Shown here: one piece after another, positions 1 to 12,128 of the stretch | Position numbering within the stretch: position 1 is the stretch's first letter | Layout: the number at the start of each line of letters is the position of its first letter | Assembly (NCBI GenBank): GCA_947179485.1 | Contig: OX359245.1 | Coordinates: 66,203,067-66,267,066, forward strand | DNA from: Allacma fusca | Lineage: Eukaryota; Arthropoda; Collembola; Symphypleona; Sminthuridae | Reading direction: 5' to 3' | DNA: 64,000 nucleotides | Made by a program: the position numbers and the translations under genes | Notes under the pieces: generated by a model | The model's database searches: none | Seen by the model: the letters and a program-made list of their open reading frames with translations, nothing else | What the model was told of the DNA's origin: nothing

Positions 1-929
1 AATAAATGAAGCGTAATTCGACTAGGTATTAGAAGTCGATCGTGGTATAATCATATTAGCAAACGTAAAAATTACGTTACATAGACATGGTTAAATATTA
101 ATTACTATTGAATAATGACGTTTGTTCCCCACGCACATTTTAAGCTAACCCAATATAAATCATGATGAGAACTCAAAATCGTAATTACATCATTTCCGCA
201 TAAAACGGGCTATGTATTTTTGCTAAAATACAGCTCACCACAAGTCACTTTGCATAAATCTCAAAATTTTAAACGCGTCAAGCTCCTATAAACTGAATGA
301 ATGCAATTGTACCGGGAAAAGAAAATCAAACAACAATCGGAAAGTAACCGTGCATCACAAAAATCATTTGGGATTAAAACTACTGGTCAAACATCTTCTG
401 GGTTTAATAGTTGTCAGGTTCGCCATAAATGGAAATTGTAAAATTCCAAAAAATTAGCAAATATGCACAAGCAATGAACCAAGAAAAGTGGAGCTTGAAC
501 TCTATTTTTCTGATCCACAAACTAGCAAATCGAGTCCAGAAAAACTAATAATACTCATAAATCAAGTAGAATATAGATAATCTCTGTTCATTAGGAGCAT
601 TACTTTTACATAAGATAAAAACGTGCTCCGCCCAACCAATTAACATACAATTAAAATACTGAATGTAATAAGATTATTATGGTCAGAAGTACTGAAAGAC
701 AATATAAAGAGTTCGCAACCGACCATTTATGATTAATTATGTATATTCCACTCAATCAAATCGTATGTTGTGGAAACGGTGGCTTCCATGAAGCATAACT
801 AGGTCCGGTCTAAGTTTTGCTTTATGCAAGATTTACTTGACTATCTGACGGGCAAAAATTTTTTCTAGATTTGTGAATATATGAATGCTGGTAAAACATA
901 TTAATGTAGCGATTTGCACGCATGGGCGG

Positions 930-1152
930 TTTCGAAAAAGGTCGGTAACGTATGGTATCCGGGATACAGGAAAATCTGTTTATAACGGAATCACAAGGGA
1001 GCTTGGATTTTTGTCCGGTATAAACAGAATTCCGTTATATGATTATAACAGACATTATATGCTTACGCAACTACTTTTGGTGGGGATGAACAAATGTGTC
1101 CAGTATAATGAGAATTCCGTTATAAAGCGGCCGTTATAAATAGATTTTACTG
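930..1152. repeat. Possible decayed pogo-like MITE fragment
   Basis: This stretch repeats the word ATTCCGTTATA in both orientations (around 977, 1029 and 1113). The same word fills the pogo-like MITE at 22765-23528. No clean terminal repeats or target duplication are visible, so it is probably a decayed relative. The 84-codon open frame here is a by-product of the repeat and shows no protein similarity that I recognise. Confidence 0.35.
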
Positions 1153-1189
1153 TACTTGGGCAAGTGACCCTCAACAGTAAGGCAAATGG

Positions 1190-1405
1190 ACTGTTTGGGC
1201 AAGTATGACTCAGTTGGACAGACAAAAATTTTCTTACCGACTAAGGGTCCATTGTTTTACAATTCAGTTGGGCAGATGAAAATTTGCGTACTAACTAAGG
1301 ATTGAAATTGTTTAAAAATTCAGTTGGGTAAATAAAACATTTGTACAGACTAAGGGTAATTATATGTTTTTTTGAAATTCAATTGGGCAGATGATACTGC
1401 CAGTT
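1190..1405. repeat. Diverged tandem repeat, about 60-65 base unit
   Basis: Three to four diverged units each carry a CAGTTGGGCAGAT-like block, an A/T-rich stretch with AAAATTT, and then an ACTAAGGGT-like block. No coding potential is seen. It could be a small minisatellite or part of a decayed MITE. Confidence 0.6.
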
Positions 1406-1420
1406 GACCACCCCTTATGG

Positions 1421-3160
1421 TTGGACAATTGGTCCTGCTTTTAGGATACTTAGGCATTTAGAACTTTTTCCACTACCGTACATAGGTCAAGTTGGTATTC
1501 CACAGCAGTAACCTAAGAGCACAACAACTTCTGAATTTGGATTTCGTACTTTTATTTGTACAAGTGTTAACACATGATATCTGATTCCGTTAATAGTCTT
1601 TGCGATCATTCAGGATAATACTTTCTTTGTACTTATTAACTATATATTCCAAAGCAGAAAACAAAGGTACTCCCTGTAAATAATTTTGTGGAGTGAGATA
1701 CTTTGGCGCACTACTACTCGCTTGAGAAAATATTGAGTTGTGGAATGGAAATATGTATCGTTTTACCTTTGACGATCCTATAATTATAGCAAATACGTAT
1801 GTAACAATCTATCCGTCTGATCCCCAAAAATTCCAATTCCTCGGGGAGATGTTGAATTATTTCATGCGATAATTCATCATTGTATATGGTTTGTGAATAC
1901 AAAAACTTACTCCAAATGTGTATACTTGCACGTATTGTAGATACTTGACGATTGACGTAATTTGTTTTAAAATAATGTCTTAATAATAATAATTATATTA
2001 TTATAATCTTTGCTATTTTGAAAAATATTTTACGTTTTATTTTTATTTAGTGAAACTAACAAATCAGTCCAAGATATGTATAGACCTTCAAATTGAAGTT
2101 GTGCATTGAGCTTCGATGAAATTATGAAATACTATTCCAGTTGTTAAATCAGAGCACTTGTGGGGCTATATTCCTTGGTGTTTGTATGTACGGATATGCC
2201 ATCCAAGGCTGATAAATTAGAAGCATTACTGCATAAATCAGAGATGGGCAAGTGGATAGCCTATCCTTCAGCCTTCATTATAAAATATTGGAAAAACAAC
2301 CATACCATCTGGGCCATGGGGATTTCCATTCCCTATAGCCCAAAACTAGGCAGATAAATCGACAACCTTTTCCTTCCCTATTTTCCTGAGGCCGTCTATA
2401 GGTAACACCTTGCTAGGTTTTGAAGTACATTTGAGTAGTGCTGCTTTTACGATTAAATATTATTGCATTTACATTACTACATGTTCTATTTATTTATCAA
2501 CGGTAAAACAAAATACTTCCTTGTTCCTTATTCTGAATTTACCAACAACCCCAAAAACCAGATTTTAATAAAATTTAAAGCGGTCCAATCGTACGTTCAG
2601 TCGGCTCAGCGTATGTATGCATTGTTCCATGCATTTACTCTTACACAACGAGAGGTACTATTTAACATCACATTCTGACATGATCAGCAACTATTAACAC
2701 CCTTGGTTTTCATTGACTTTACTATAATAATTAGTGTTATATTTTCTTTCCTATCCTCTAGCCTTTGTAGTTATACAACGCCTACCCTTTGTGGCAACCT
2801 CGCCTACATTCTTTCAGCATTTTCCAGCCCGCATATACTATCGCCTATTTATAGGACCTATATATTGGTGAGGTGCTTATCACTGGTATAAATTACATTT
2901 GATGACTTTACTCCAGTGTGGACATTATCGTGAGCTTTTTCATGATATTTAACCTTGTTACATCAAAACTCCCACTCACTTATACCACACAACATTACCT
3001 ATAATTATATATATTAATATTATTATCTATATTATTATTTATTAATATTATCTATATTAATTTTATAAAAATCTGCTTGAAGCAGTTACTAGAGCAGTTA
3101 CTCTGCACTTTGGTACGCTCGTTTTAATTAATAGATATAAAGCGTTATCAATACAATTGT
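1421..3160. other. AT-rich stretch with no supported gene
   Basis: Only short chance open frames occur. A low-complexity TTATTAATATTATCTATA-type tract lies near 3000-3065. Nothing else was recognised. Confidence 0.6.
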
Positions 3161-3732
3161 AATAAATTAATAGCTAAAAAAGCTAAAACAGAAGTTGCTT
3201 TTGCGCCCTCAAAAGTTAAAAACAAGTTTTCTGGTTGGATTTGTCAAAGGAATCAATATTCTGTTACTGAAAATGATGAAAACGCTTGAAACGACGAAAA
3301 GCAACGCTACGATATGTGTATAGTTTGTAGTCACCATAAAGTAGCCAAGCAGCAGCACTATACCTTATTTTTATGCAATCCCACAATATGCTGCATTTAT
3401 TATTCATTGATTACACAATTATTGCAATTCCAGGAAATTCAGAAATTCTCACGTGTTGAAAATACTAAGGCGGAATTTCGTATTTTAGAATATTAGGAAT
3501 GCATAAAGTTAGATCAAACCTTATTCTGAAACAAAGGTATGGTGCTTCTACTCGCCTACTTTATGGTGACTATAAATATATCGTAGCGTTGCTTTTCGTC
3601 GTTTCAAGCGTTTTCATCATTTTCAGTAACAGAATATTGATTCCTTTGACAAATCCAACCAGAAAACTTGTTTTTAACTTTTGAGGGCGCAAAAGCAACT
3701 TCTGTTTTAGCTTTTTTAGCTATTAATTTATT
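3161..3732. repeat. Large fold-back inverted repeat (two arms of about 200 bases)
   Basis: The sequence from 3161 reads as the reverse complement of the sequence ending at 3732. The outer 150 or so bases of each arm look identical by eye (for example AATAGCTAAAAAAGC and its complement, then CAACGCTACGATAT and its complement). The inner 50 or so bases of each arm are diverged and carry small indels. A spacer of about 165 bases separates the arms. Transcription across it would give a long hairpin RNA. It may be a fold-back element or an inverted duplication. Open frames at 3314 and 3499 are accidental. Confidence 0.85.
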
Positions 3733-3997
3733 TCCAACTTTTTGATTCAAAAGCACAGATTACATTGGTATCCAATGCTAAGGGGAAAAATGATTTTCAC
3801 GTCCAGTAATGTTAACAACACAGGAAAACAAATTATTTATTTCAACCATCAACAATATTAAACTAAAATATTCCTTAAGCTAAGGATATCTTCCATTCCA
3901 TGCCTGTTGGTTAGCATTAGTTGTTCAATATCAGTTGCGTATCCCGACCCCGACAGTGCTTTCAGTTTGAGGGAATTATTATGGCTTGCTTAGATTG

Positions 3998-4711
3998 CAG
4001 GTGTCCGTCTGAAATCACCTTCGTTCATCCTTCAGGAGGGGAACCGTTTCCAATTACCCGTTCCTTCATTGTTCAGTAAAATGAAGCCTTCTGAATATTT
4101 ACCCATCCTTCGCCCTTTCTTCATTCAAATCCTACTATAATCCTTCTTTCAGACTTCAAAAATATTTAAATGCCCTTCATGCGTTACCTTCCTTCCATGT
4201 TCATTCAACACAAGTCACAAAATCAGAGCTTTAAAATTCAAACTGCTTACCGCTGAAAAACTAATAATAGCTTACAATTAACTGCAATTATTGCAGAGTA
4301 TCAGTATTACTTAATGTACAGTGAAGGGAATAGAATGCTTACATGCTCCGGGTATCACGCTGCCGACGCTGCCATTGTGAGATAAGTTTTTCTAGAATAA
4401 CATTAAGTAGGTCCGCCAGAAAAATGTTTTTCAGTTGAGTAACAGTGTACGTATGTATATATAATACGGTGTACGTATACGTACATATACTGTAGTTACG
4501 GAAGGACTTTATCTAAAATATAGGAAATGGGATTACTAACGGCGTTCGAAGGCTGTAAAATTAACATGCTCCTTCGCATTCGATTATTTCTGCAAAGAGC
4601 AGAGGCCTTCGTGCAGCCTTCCTTCCGCTCCCTTCATAATTGCCAAAGCTAACGCTTAATTCGTTCAAAGAAGCCTTTTTTGAAGGAAATCCTTCGAGGG
4701 ATAGACACCTC
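3998..4711. mobile_element. Probable hAT-type MITE with CCTTC words
   Basis: The ends are inverted (AGGTGTCC at the left, GGACACCT-like GACACCTC at the right). They are flanked by TAGATTG and TGGATTG, an imperfect 7-8 base duplication. Both subterminal parts are unusually rich in CCTTC and its near variants (CCTTCATT, CCTTCGC), with little else recognisable. No coding sequence is seen. Assignment to hAT rests on the approximate duplication length, so it is tentative. Confidence 0.5.
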
Positions 4712-5299
4712 TGGATTGCAGCATACATTATGCAGTTACGTCTGCTTAGCTGAATAGTATTAAGTTTAGGATTTTAATAATTTTTTTAATAAACGAATAT
4801 GCATTATAAATTTTTTATCGTTTAGATTGCAAGAATTTATGAAATTTAGTCTTTATTAATTTTAATATTTATTGTCCAGAAAGTTAAAAATGTTGTTGAC
4901 AATGATTGTTAAGGAAAACTATATTTAAGGGCTGATCCCTTAAAGATCACAGTACCAAATTTTTATACTAAGATCCTAGTTACTAAAGGCACCCTCATGA
5001 AAAATTTCATGTAGTTCCAAGGGGTGGAACGCACTTTTCTAGCTCGCAATGCTAAATGAACGGAGGCTATGGATATTTTTTTATGAAATTGGTACCAATT
5101 TTTGTTTATTTTTGCAAAGGAATGCCAAACCTTAAGGGATATGCGATTGTAAAAATTCAAGGAGATTCGCCTTGCATTCCCATTGACTTTAAGCCTTTGA
5201 CATTCCAAGTACGAGTTTTGGTTCAAGAGTTATCTGAGAAAGTCACTTTTTGAGGTATGGGTAAAAGCATATAGGTTGCTTTTTTAGGGGACAAACCTG

Positions 5300-6261
5300 A
5301 GCACGTACACAGACCTGGGCACATCTCCTTTAAAAGCAACTTCTTAAAAATAAGGCAATCGAGATTGAGTTCCATTTGAATATGTAATAGAAGTAGAGTA
5401 ATAGAAATAGATTTCGGTACTTCGGGTTAATTCTTATATACATATATTCGTGGATAGAGGATAATTATGAAGATTTTCATATTTTATACCTACTGTACAT
5501 GCTTGTAAAATAAATAATATGAAATAATGGATATTTACGTTAAAAGGTACTTTATAAAAAGGTATTTGCCAATAGGGGCCCATCATCTATTTGAAATAGC
5601 AGGGAAAGGATACATTTACACTAAAGCCAGTGTCAGAAAATATTATGTATTCTGCGCACCCCGTGTTAGCAGGGCTTCTGTTCGGGACGGGACCGGGGTC
5701 GGGACAGTTTCGGGACAAAATATTTGTACCCAAGTTATTTCGGGACTGAATTGGGACGATTTTTTTTGTCCCGAAGACTTCGGGACGGGACGGAACAATA
5801 GATCGGGACAGAAAAATATACCTGTACAGTATACTACTGCTGTAAAAATGAATATATATGGGAATCGTTCCGTTTAAAATTTGTTATTATATATATAAAT
5901 ATTTTTTAAAGTAAAATTTCGCTATTATTTTAGGTATTCTTGTAGAAATAAAGGAATTTGGAGCATTTCATAAGACTGGGGTTATAACCGGGACGTCCCG
6001 TCCCGAGGTTTTCGGGACGGGATCGGGACAGTTTCGGGACAAAATTTTTGTCCCCATGTAATTTCGGGACTGAAATGGGACGAATTTTGTTGTCCCGAGG
6101 ATTTCGGGACGGGACAGAATTGCCACCGTGACAAAACTATTGTCCCCAGTAGAAGCCCTACCCCATGTACACCGAAAACGAGTTCCAAGTTAAATAACGT
6201 CAGGTTGAGTGCGTAAATATGCAGTTGGTTTGGTTTAGAACTGTAATCAACGAAGTCGGTA
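5300..6261. repeat. Paralogous 5' flank of unit 1
   Basis: Outside the MITE at 5667-6160, this stretch matches about 42830-43185 in order and orientation. It continues after the transposon at 11590. It is the duplicated upstream flank of the membrane-protein array and contains no gene of its own. The match lets insertion points in this copy be read against the uninterrupted copy. Confidence 0.75.
5667..6160. mobile_element. Non-autonomous hAT-like element with GGGAC words
   Basis: Inverted ends TAGCAGGGCTTCT and AGAAGCCCTA are flanked by CCCCGTGT (5659-5666) and CCCCATGT (6161-6168), an 8-base target duplication with one mismatch, as expected of hAT. The paralogous flank at 43075-43085 lacks the whole insert. 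Both subterminal thirds are arrays of TTCGGGACGGGA-like words in both orientations, around a short AT-rich core. There is no transposase, so movement would need one in trans. Confidence 0.8.
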
Positions 6262-6581
6262 CCCAGTCTGAAAACCTGAAGCGCCCAAATATCACATTTA
6301 GGGCGCCCGTCATTTTAGTGTTCGCCGTAGCCCATATGTAAGCTACTACAGTACAGGCGATGTCAAAGCGTCCATTATGGGCAAACATAAATATAGGTCG
6401 CCTGCTGGCGTCAAATTGACGTCAAAATGATTCTTATTTTCTTACGTCGCCCCCAGGCTCGCATATTGCTTCCAAAAGCATGCCGCCCCGTGATACGGAA
6501 GGGCTATACCACGCCGGGCGCATAATAAAATGATATCTAGGCGACATATGCCAAACGTGCATCTTTTAACGCTCACTTTCA

Positions 6582-8393
6582 TTGAGCCAGTGTTGGTCTG
6601 GTGAATGTACGGCTTACAACATGTCCTCCAGTATTTCCAAAAGCACTAGAAATAAAAACTTTGCAGTAGTTATCTTTGGTGGCAGTGACGAGGCATCAAT
6701 TGTTCCTGTCCGTTGGTTGACTCATGATCATTTACAGTGTTATTGGCCAGATTTTGTCGGTCCGAAATTGCAAAAGGCAGTCGTGAATCCCAATTCATCT
6801 CCGCATGAAAGCTGGGAACTACACAACGCTCAAGTTCTGGGGAAATATAGTAAGTTGTTTAAATCAACTAAAAACTTAATTATAACTTAATAATAACTTA
6901 ATATAACTTTATATAACTTTAATTCATATGCTGTGTTATAAAATACATTCAAATGGTAATTTTAAACTTTGTTTGATTTTTGCAGAGACTTTAAAGTCTG
7001 CTCGACAAGCTGAGGAGAAGTCCCTGTACACGTCTGCCCTTGAAAGTGACTCGAGTGAAACGGAAAGTACGGATGTATCTCCCACAACAGAATCAAGAAC
7101 CAGAACCAGAAGTCATCGCCGGCACAACCTGCGAGTCGATTTGGAAGAACGGGAATCCGGAGATGAACCGGATAATCTGACTAACCAACCTCTTGTAATT
7201 CCTGATCTAGGGTTATTTCAAAGTAAGTATTTACTAGTGAATACTATGTGATGCAGTAGATTTTTTTTATTTGATTTGATTTGAATAAAACTCATTCTCA
7301 GGTAACTTTCCTGGAAATTCAGGCAGTGTTAAGGATCAAGCTGACGCTGCTGCAAGCACAAACGAGGTGCCAGGCTCAGCGCAAGTGTTCTTGCAAAGAG
7401 ATTTGCAAAGAGACCAGATCGTGTTTCAACTACTCTCTCAAAATGATTGTGTGAATTCATCAGAGGGAAAAACTGATGCCTGTACTCAGACGACTAGAAA
7501 GGATTCTCATGAAAGTAAGCCCACCAATTGCAAATAAACGAAGCAGTAATGGTACTCATTAGCTGAAAGTATTATTATTGTAAATGAAGATTGTATCAAA
7601 GTAAGTAATTTAAAATGAGAAATAATTATTGGGGGACTGATTTTATTTTTAGAGTTCCAGGAGTTGGTACTGAAAAAACTAGCAGATATTCAATTGACAC
7701 AGGAAAGGATTCTGGGAGTTGTTGGCCAAAACAAGACAGTCAATCTTGAAGATTTTGAATCACTTCCGATTCCATGCAGCTCAAAAGAAGATTTAGAAGC
7801 TTTGGAACAATTTTTGGAACATACAGAAGAAAAAAGCAAACTGGTCAGTTGGTATTACTTTCGTGAATACCCCATGCCATTATTGTCAATGTTTGTAAAT
7901 GTATGTATAATTACTGGGATCACTGGAATCTGGAACAATTTTTGGAATATTTGTAGGAGAGGTATCTTGCGTTGCTGGGCGGAGCTACTCTTAAGAAAAC
8001 AGTGAATAGCATTCTGAAACGGATTCTGACAGATACGTTTGCAATCAGTGTGAGTTTTTCGGGCAGAGGAAACGCTGAGCTGGCATTTGAACATTTTGTA
8101 CATGTTCATCAAACGGTGATAAGTATGTTAAAGTTTTAGTTGTTTTGAACGAAGTTATTTTTACACTGTGGAATTGTAATTAGAGCAGCGCCCGGAGGTT
8201 ATTCCTGCCAGATACCTCCTAAATAATCTGAGCTTAATTCTATATTTATATTTGTGCTAACATAGGATCAACCCGGAAGCATGATTTCTACCAGAGCGCA
8301 ACTTTGGAACAGATTAATAGCAGTATAGCGGAGTGGCTGCGTTTGGCAAAAGACAGATCAACAGGAAGATCGCACAAGAAGAAAGGAGAATAA
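6582..8393 (+). CDS. DUF4806-type transposon accessory protein, six exons
   Basis: Proposed exons are 6582-6849, 6986-7222, 7302-7514, 7653-7843, 7957-8122 and 8266-8393. All junctions are GT-AG and keep frame (1203 bases, 400 aa). The N-terminus has the block ending CYWPDF, then a WELHNAQVLGKY-like block that marks proteins encoded beside this transposase family in animals. An acidic Ser/Glu stretch lies in exon 2. Exons 4-6 give the DUF4806-like C-terminal domain (E-DLEALEQFL, RYLALLGG, LKKTVNSILKRILTD, EWLRLAKDR). It lies 59 bases before the transposase on the same strand. Its role is probably DNA binding or regulation of transposition, which is inference. A second Met at codon 14 could be the true start. 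No disabling change was seen. Confidence 0.8.
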
Positions 8394-8452
8394 CCTGCCG
8401 TGGTTAATGATTAACATTTAGTTAAAATTATTAGTGATTAAAATTGTCTTAG

Positions 8453-11250
8453 ATGGCAGGATTTTCTAGAAGCGTTAAGTACCGGAAGGTATCAGCATTA
8501 TATGAGTCAATGTTAAGCGAATTAGGTTCTAATCCAAAAAGCAAACTCCTAAGCAAAACCGCAACAAAGGAGCCGGATTTAGGCTGTAGCACAAAGGCAA
8601 CTGAAATTGAAGATTTTGTTGACCATTCGAATGTTCATGTCGCAGATCTAGAATCTGACACAGCTTCTGTATCGGATTCGAATGATAAAATATTGGAGAT
8701 TGAATCTAGTATCAACGATGTTAATGAATCGAGCAGTGACAGCGATATTGCACACAACCAGTGCGATTTAAGAGACGATCTGCGCATTTGGGCAGTTAAA
8801 GGAAATATTCCTTGCGATCACGTTAACAACCTTCTCGGTGTTTTTAGAAAACATTTTCCTGATCGAAATCTCCCTAAATCAGCTGTTACACTGCTTAACA
8901 CCCAGGTGAAATATAATATTCAAGAAGTGGCTGGCGGACATTACTACCATTTTGGTCTAAAAAGCAGTCTCAAATCGGTTGAAAAATGTTTTCAAAATTT
9001 TACAGCCAACAAAATTAATTTGATTGTGGGTATTGATGGTCTTCCACTGAGTCATAGCAGTTCCAAGTGTTTTTGGCCAATACTTGGTTGCGTTAAAAGT
9101 TTAAACTTTTGCCATACCTTCGTTATTGGTATTTATTATGGAGAGTCGAAGCCAAATAGCGTGGAAGATTTCTTGTATCAATTTTGCTTAGATTTCAAAG
9201 ACATTCAAACTAGAGCATCTCGGGCGGTTGAAATTTACGGGTAAGCCCGCAAAAAGCCCGGCCCGCACGGGCTTCGAGCGGGTACGGGTAAAAATTATTA
9301 CGTTTGACGGGTTACGGGCGGGTACGGTCTTTTCATCGCGGTTAAAAAAGACCGTGAAAGCCCGTAAAAGCCCGTGAGAAATTCCATTAGTTGTGAATGC
9401 AGGAGCAGCGGTTGTGAATGTACATATACTTGAACGAATTTCAGACGTTTGCAATTTTAGCTTTTATACAAACTAAGGCTTGGTTTACGATAGAGCATCA
9501 CCTCGTGGGATATTTTAGGCCCGTGCCCGTCTGTACGACTGTTACTAAATAATAAAAGCAGGTATGCTAGAAAAGTTTTCTTGCATACTTGCCTTTGTTA
9601 TTGAGTAAGTTTCATTTCGCTCTTCATTACTGTGGAAAATTCGATTTAGTCTAGAAGATGAATCCTGCTTGTAGTTCAAGTATTTGTAATAAGAATCCAG
9701 AAGTTAACATTGTAATAAATTCAAGAACGCCACCAGAAGTGCTTAACCAAAGCCGAAATAGCTTTTGTATTGCCTTCTTAATAAACAAGGTAGTTTAACG
9801 ACTGTATGTAACGGTCAAGAACACCAATATTTTAAAATACAGTTTTTCAGTATTTAAGATGTATGGTATTTGCGGGCGGGCTACGGGCTTTTTTTAATTT
9901 TCCGGGCCGGGCCGGGCTTTTTCGATAAACATTAATTTCGGGCCGGGCGGGTACGGGTAAAACGTTACGAGCCACGGGCGGGCACGGGCCTAAAATATTC
10001 CACGGGGTGATGCTCTAATTCAAACACAGGGGATCATTTTAAATGGCAAAACGTACGACCTTATATTTGATTGTTTAATTGCTGACGCACCTGCCAGATC
10101 GTTTCTAAAATGCTGCGCTGCTTACAATGGGTACTTTGGTTGCGAGAGATGTGTGGTAAAAGGGAAATATTGCGGAAGAATAATTTTTTCTGATAGTAAG
10201 TGTCGCAAACGAACGGGCTCTTCTTTTAAATTGCTACTAGATTCCGGCCATCATAATGGAGAATCCCCACTCGTTCGTCTCAACATTGATTTAGTTTCCC
10301 AAGTCCCTCTTGACTACATGCATATGATTTGCTTAGGAGTTACGCGAAAATTGTTACGAGGGTGGGTCAAATTGTCAAAACCAATTGGCTTAAACCGTAG
10401 AAATATTAAAATTTTAAACGAAGGTTTGCACAGAATTAAATATTTTATTCCTAAAGAATTTCACAGGAAGCCACGAACTGTTTTTGAGGTAGATAGGTAC
10501 AAGGCTACAGAACTCCGTTCTTTTTTACTGTATTATGGCCCAGTGGTTTTGCGGCAAGTTTTAAGCGCAGAAAAGTATGAGCATTTTATGATGTTGAGCG
10601 TTGCAACCTATATACTTCTCAGTGAAAAAGCGCAGGATAAAGTATGGAATGATTTAGCTAGAAACCTCTTGCTCAAATTTGTTTCCAAAATTAGTAGACT
10701 GTATTCAAAAGAGTGGCTCGTGTACAACGTGCATAGTTTAATACATCTAGCAGATGACGCTTTAAAATTTGGCCCATTGGACAATGTAAGTGCTTTTAAT
10801 TTTGAAAACTTTTTGCAAGGTTTAAAACGGATGATTAGAGGGCGGCATAGCCATTTAGCACAGTGTATACGCCGAATATCGGAAATAGGTATTCAGTCTT
10901 GCAAGATTACATCGTGTCAACCAGAAATGTCAAATCGTCAGGGAGACAATACATTTTTAGACCACAATGGTGATGTTGTTCAAATTAAAGAAAGTTATGT
11001 GACCAATACGAACAGCCCTAAACTTGTGAAAGGGGTCAAATTCTTAAATGTAAAAGATCTTTTCATTGTTCCTGTACCAAGCTCTTTGCTCTCCATTTAT
11101 CTAGTAAAATATACTGAAGTTACATCCTTGTTAACATTAAATACCGTTAATCTGATAAGAAAATGTGTTTTTGTACCTTTGGAAGATGCACAACATTTTG
11201 TATGTATTCCTATGGTTGCTAATTGCTTAAATAAACGCGTTGTAAAATAA
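8453..11250 (+). pseudogene. CACTA/EnSpm-like transposase, split by a hAT insertion
   Basis: The frame 8453-9210 continues in frame at 10026-11250 once the insert and one duplicated 8-mer are ignored: 661 codons, no introns. The N-terminal 110 or so residues are acidic and low in complexity. Recognisable blocks follow: IDGLPLSHSS with FWPILG (Asp near 195), then ADAPAR (Asp near 273), a GCERC zinc-type pair, DYMHMICLGVTRK (near 349) and a late SAFNFENFLQGLKR block (Glu near 513). Such spacing of acidic residues suits a DDE/D RNase-H-fold transposase, though I infer which are catalytic. As it stands translation ends in the insert at 9242, leaving about 263 residues. No other stop or frameshift was found, so the break looks recent. 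Confidence 0.85.
9211..10017. mobile_element. hAT-type MITE inserted in the transposase gene
   Basis: Ends TAGAGCATC and GATGCTCTA are flanked by perfect 8-base duplications ATTCAAAC (9203-9210 and 10018-10025), diagnostic of hAT. The ends are packed with GGGCGGGTACGGG and CCCGTGCCCG words. A further copy of the right terminus, in the opposite sense, lies inside at 9491-9530, suggesting an older nested or rearranged structure. The middle (9540-9860) is AT-rich with no supported coding sequence. It has no transposase of its own. Confidence 0.9.
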
Positions 11251-11289
11251 AATTACTATTGATTTCTGTAATAATTATTAGCCTCGCCT

Positions 11290-11589
11290 CAGCATACAAG
11301 TGCATACATAAATATGCAACGCCCACAAATTATATTTACTGCGCCGGCATCACAAAAACTAAGCGCCTTCTGTACTTATAATAAACACTCAGGCGACAGA
11401 TATTTTCCAGCGCCGTGACAATAGCCCCGTTCTGGTAGCGACGGTTAAATGATCTCGTTCTGATGCGGGGGCGACTGTCTGCCGGGCATATACAATCCTG
11501 ACCCACAGGCAGTCCCACGGCTAGCATTGGATTAATGTCACGAAGCGAACATCAAATTTCCGTCGCCCACCCATTTTCTTCTGACTGGG
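11290..11589. promoter_or_regulatory. Subterminal GC-rich repeat region of the two-gene transposon
   Basis: Words such as AACGCCCAC, GCGCCGGC, AAGCGCC, AGGCGACAG, GGGCGACTG and CGTCGCCC occur at close spacing here and in mirror form at 6280-6560. They stand out from the AT-rich surroundings. In CACTA elements comparable subterminal repeats bind the transposition proteins, so the same role is inferred here. Confidence 0.55.
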
Positions 11590-12128
11590 TATATACCTAC
11601 CTCAACTATTTGATAATTTCCAAAAAGCTTTCAGCGTATACGCTATACATATGTATATAACGTCTAGGCAGAATTATTTATCATGATAAAATATCTCATT
11701 AAATATGATTTATTATACAAACGCTGCGTACAAATATGCAAATCTTTATATGAAAATCAAATCAGGCTACCTTTAGGATCATGCCTTTAAACCACGATAA
11801 GTTGGAAATATAAATATTTTCTCCCGTTGTGTAAACCTTTAGAAATTTAATGGTCATGGAAGGGATTTTGAATCATAATTTGAAGAACTCCAGTCAAAGT
11901 AGCTACTTTTGGGAAATTAGGAGATTTTAAATTTTATATAACAATCAAACGAACGAAGTAGAAATAGTTCAAGGCGTTCCATCAGTGCATTTGAAAATTC
12001 CTTCAACAATTCAATCAATTCATTCAACTTCGGACAGTGACCAACGAAGACAATTATTATTGATTATAATAATTGCTTTGAAATTTCTGTACATAGTTTT
12101 AACTAGCAAGATAAAAAGACTTCCCAGC

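Larger units (their letters stand above)
6262..11589 (+). mobile_element. Two-gene CACTA/EnSpm-like DNA transposon, 5.3 kb
   Basis: The terminal inverted repeats CCCAGTCTGAAAA (left) and its counterpart at the right (reading inwards CCCAGTCAGAAGA) enclose two co-oriented genes. TA lies outside both ends (6260-6261 and 11590-11591). Joining the flanks around a single TA gives a site matching the uninterrupted paralogue near 43166-43180, which fixes the ends. The subterminal regions (6280-6560 and 11290-11580) are locally GC-rich and carry many GGCGAC, GCGCC and CGTCGCCC words, probably transposase-binding sites as in CACTA elements. The only obvious damage is the insertion at 9211. The superfamily call rests on the transposase; the TA duplication is not typical CACTA, so it stays tentative. 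Confidence 0.85.

Noticed and set aside
885-1139. 84-codon open frame
   Set aside because: It is formed by repeated CCGTTATA words typical of a pogo-like MITE; no protein similarity was recognised.
5527-5877. 116-codon open frame with GTVSGQ-like segments
   Set aside because: Most of it is translated from the GGGAC word array at the left end of the hAT-like element, so it is not a gene.
6262-11589. Element ends one base further out (ACCCAGTC...GACTGGGT)
   Set aside because: That choice leaves GT and AT outside the ends. Starting at CCC gives TA on both sides and reconstructs the empty site near 43170.
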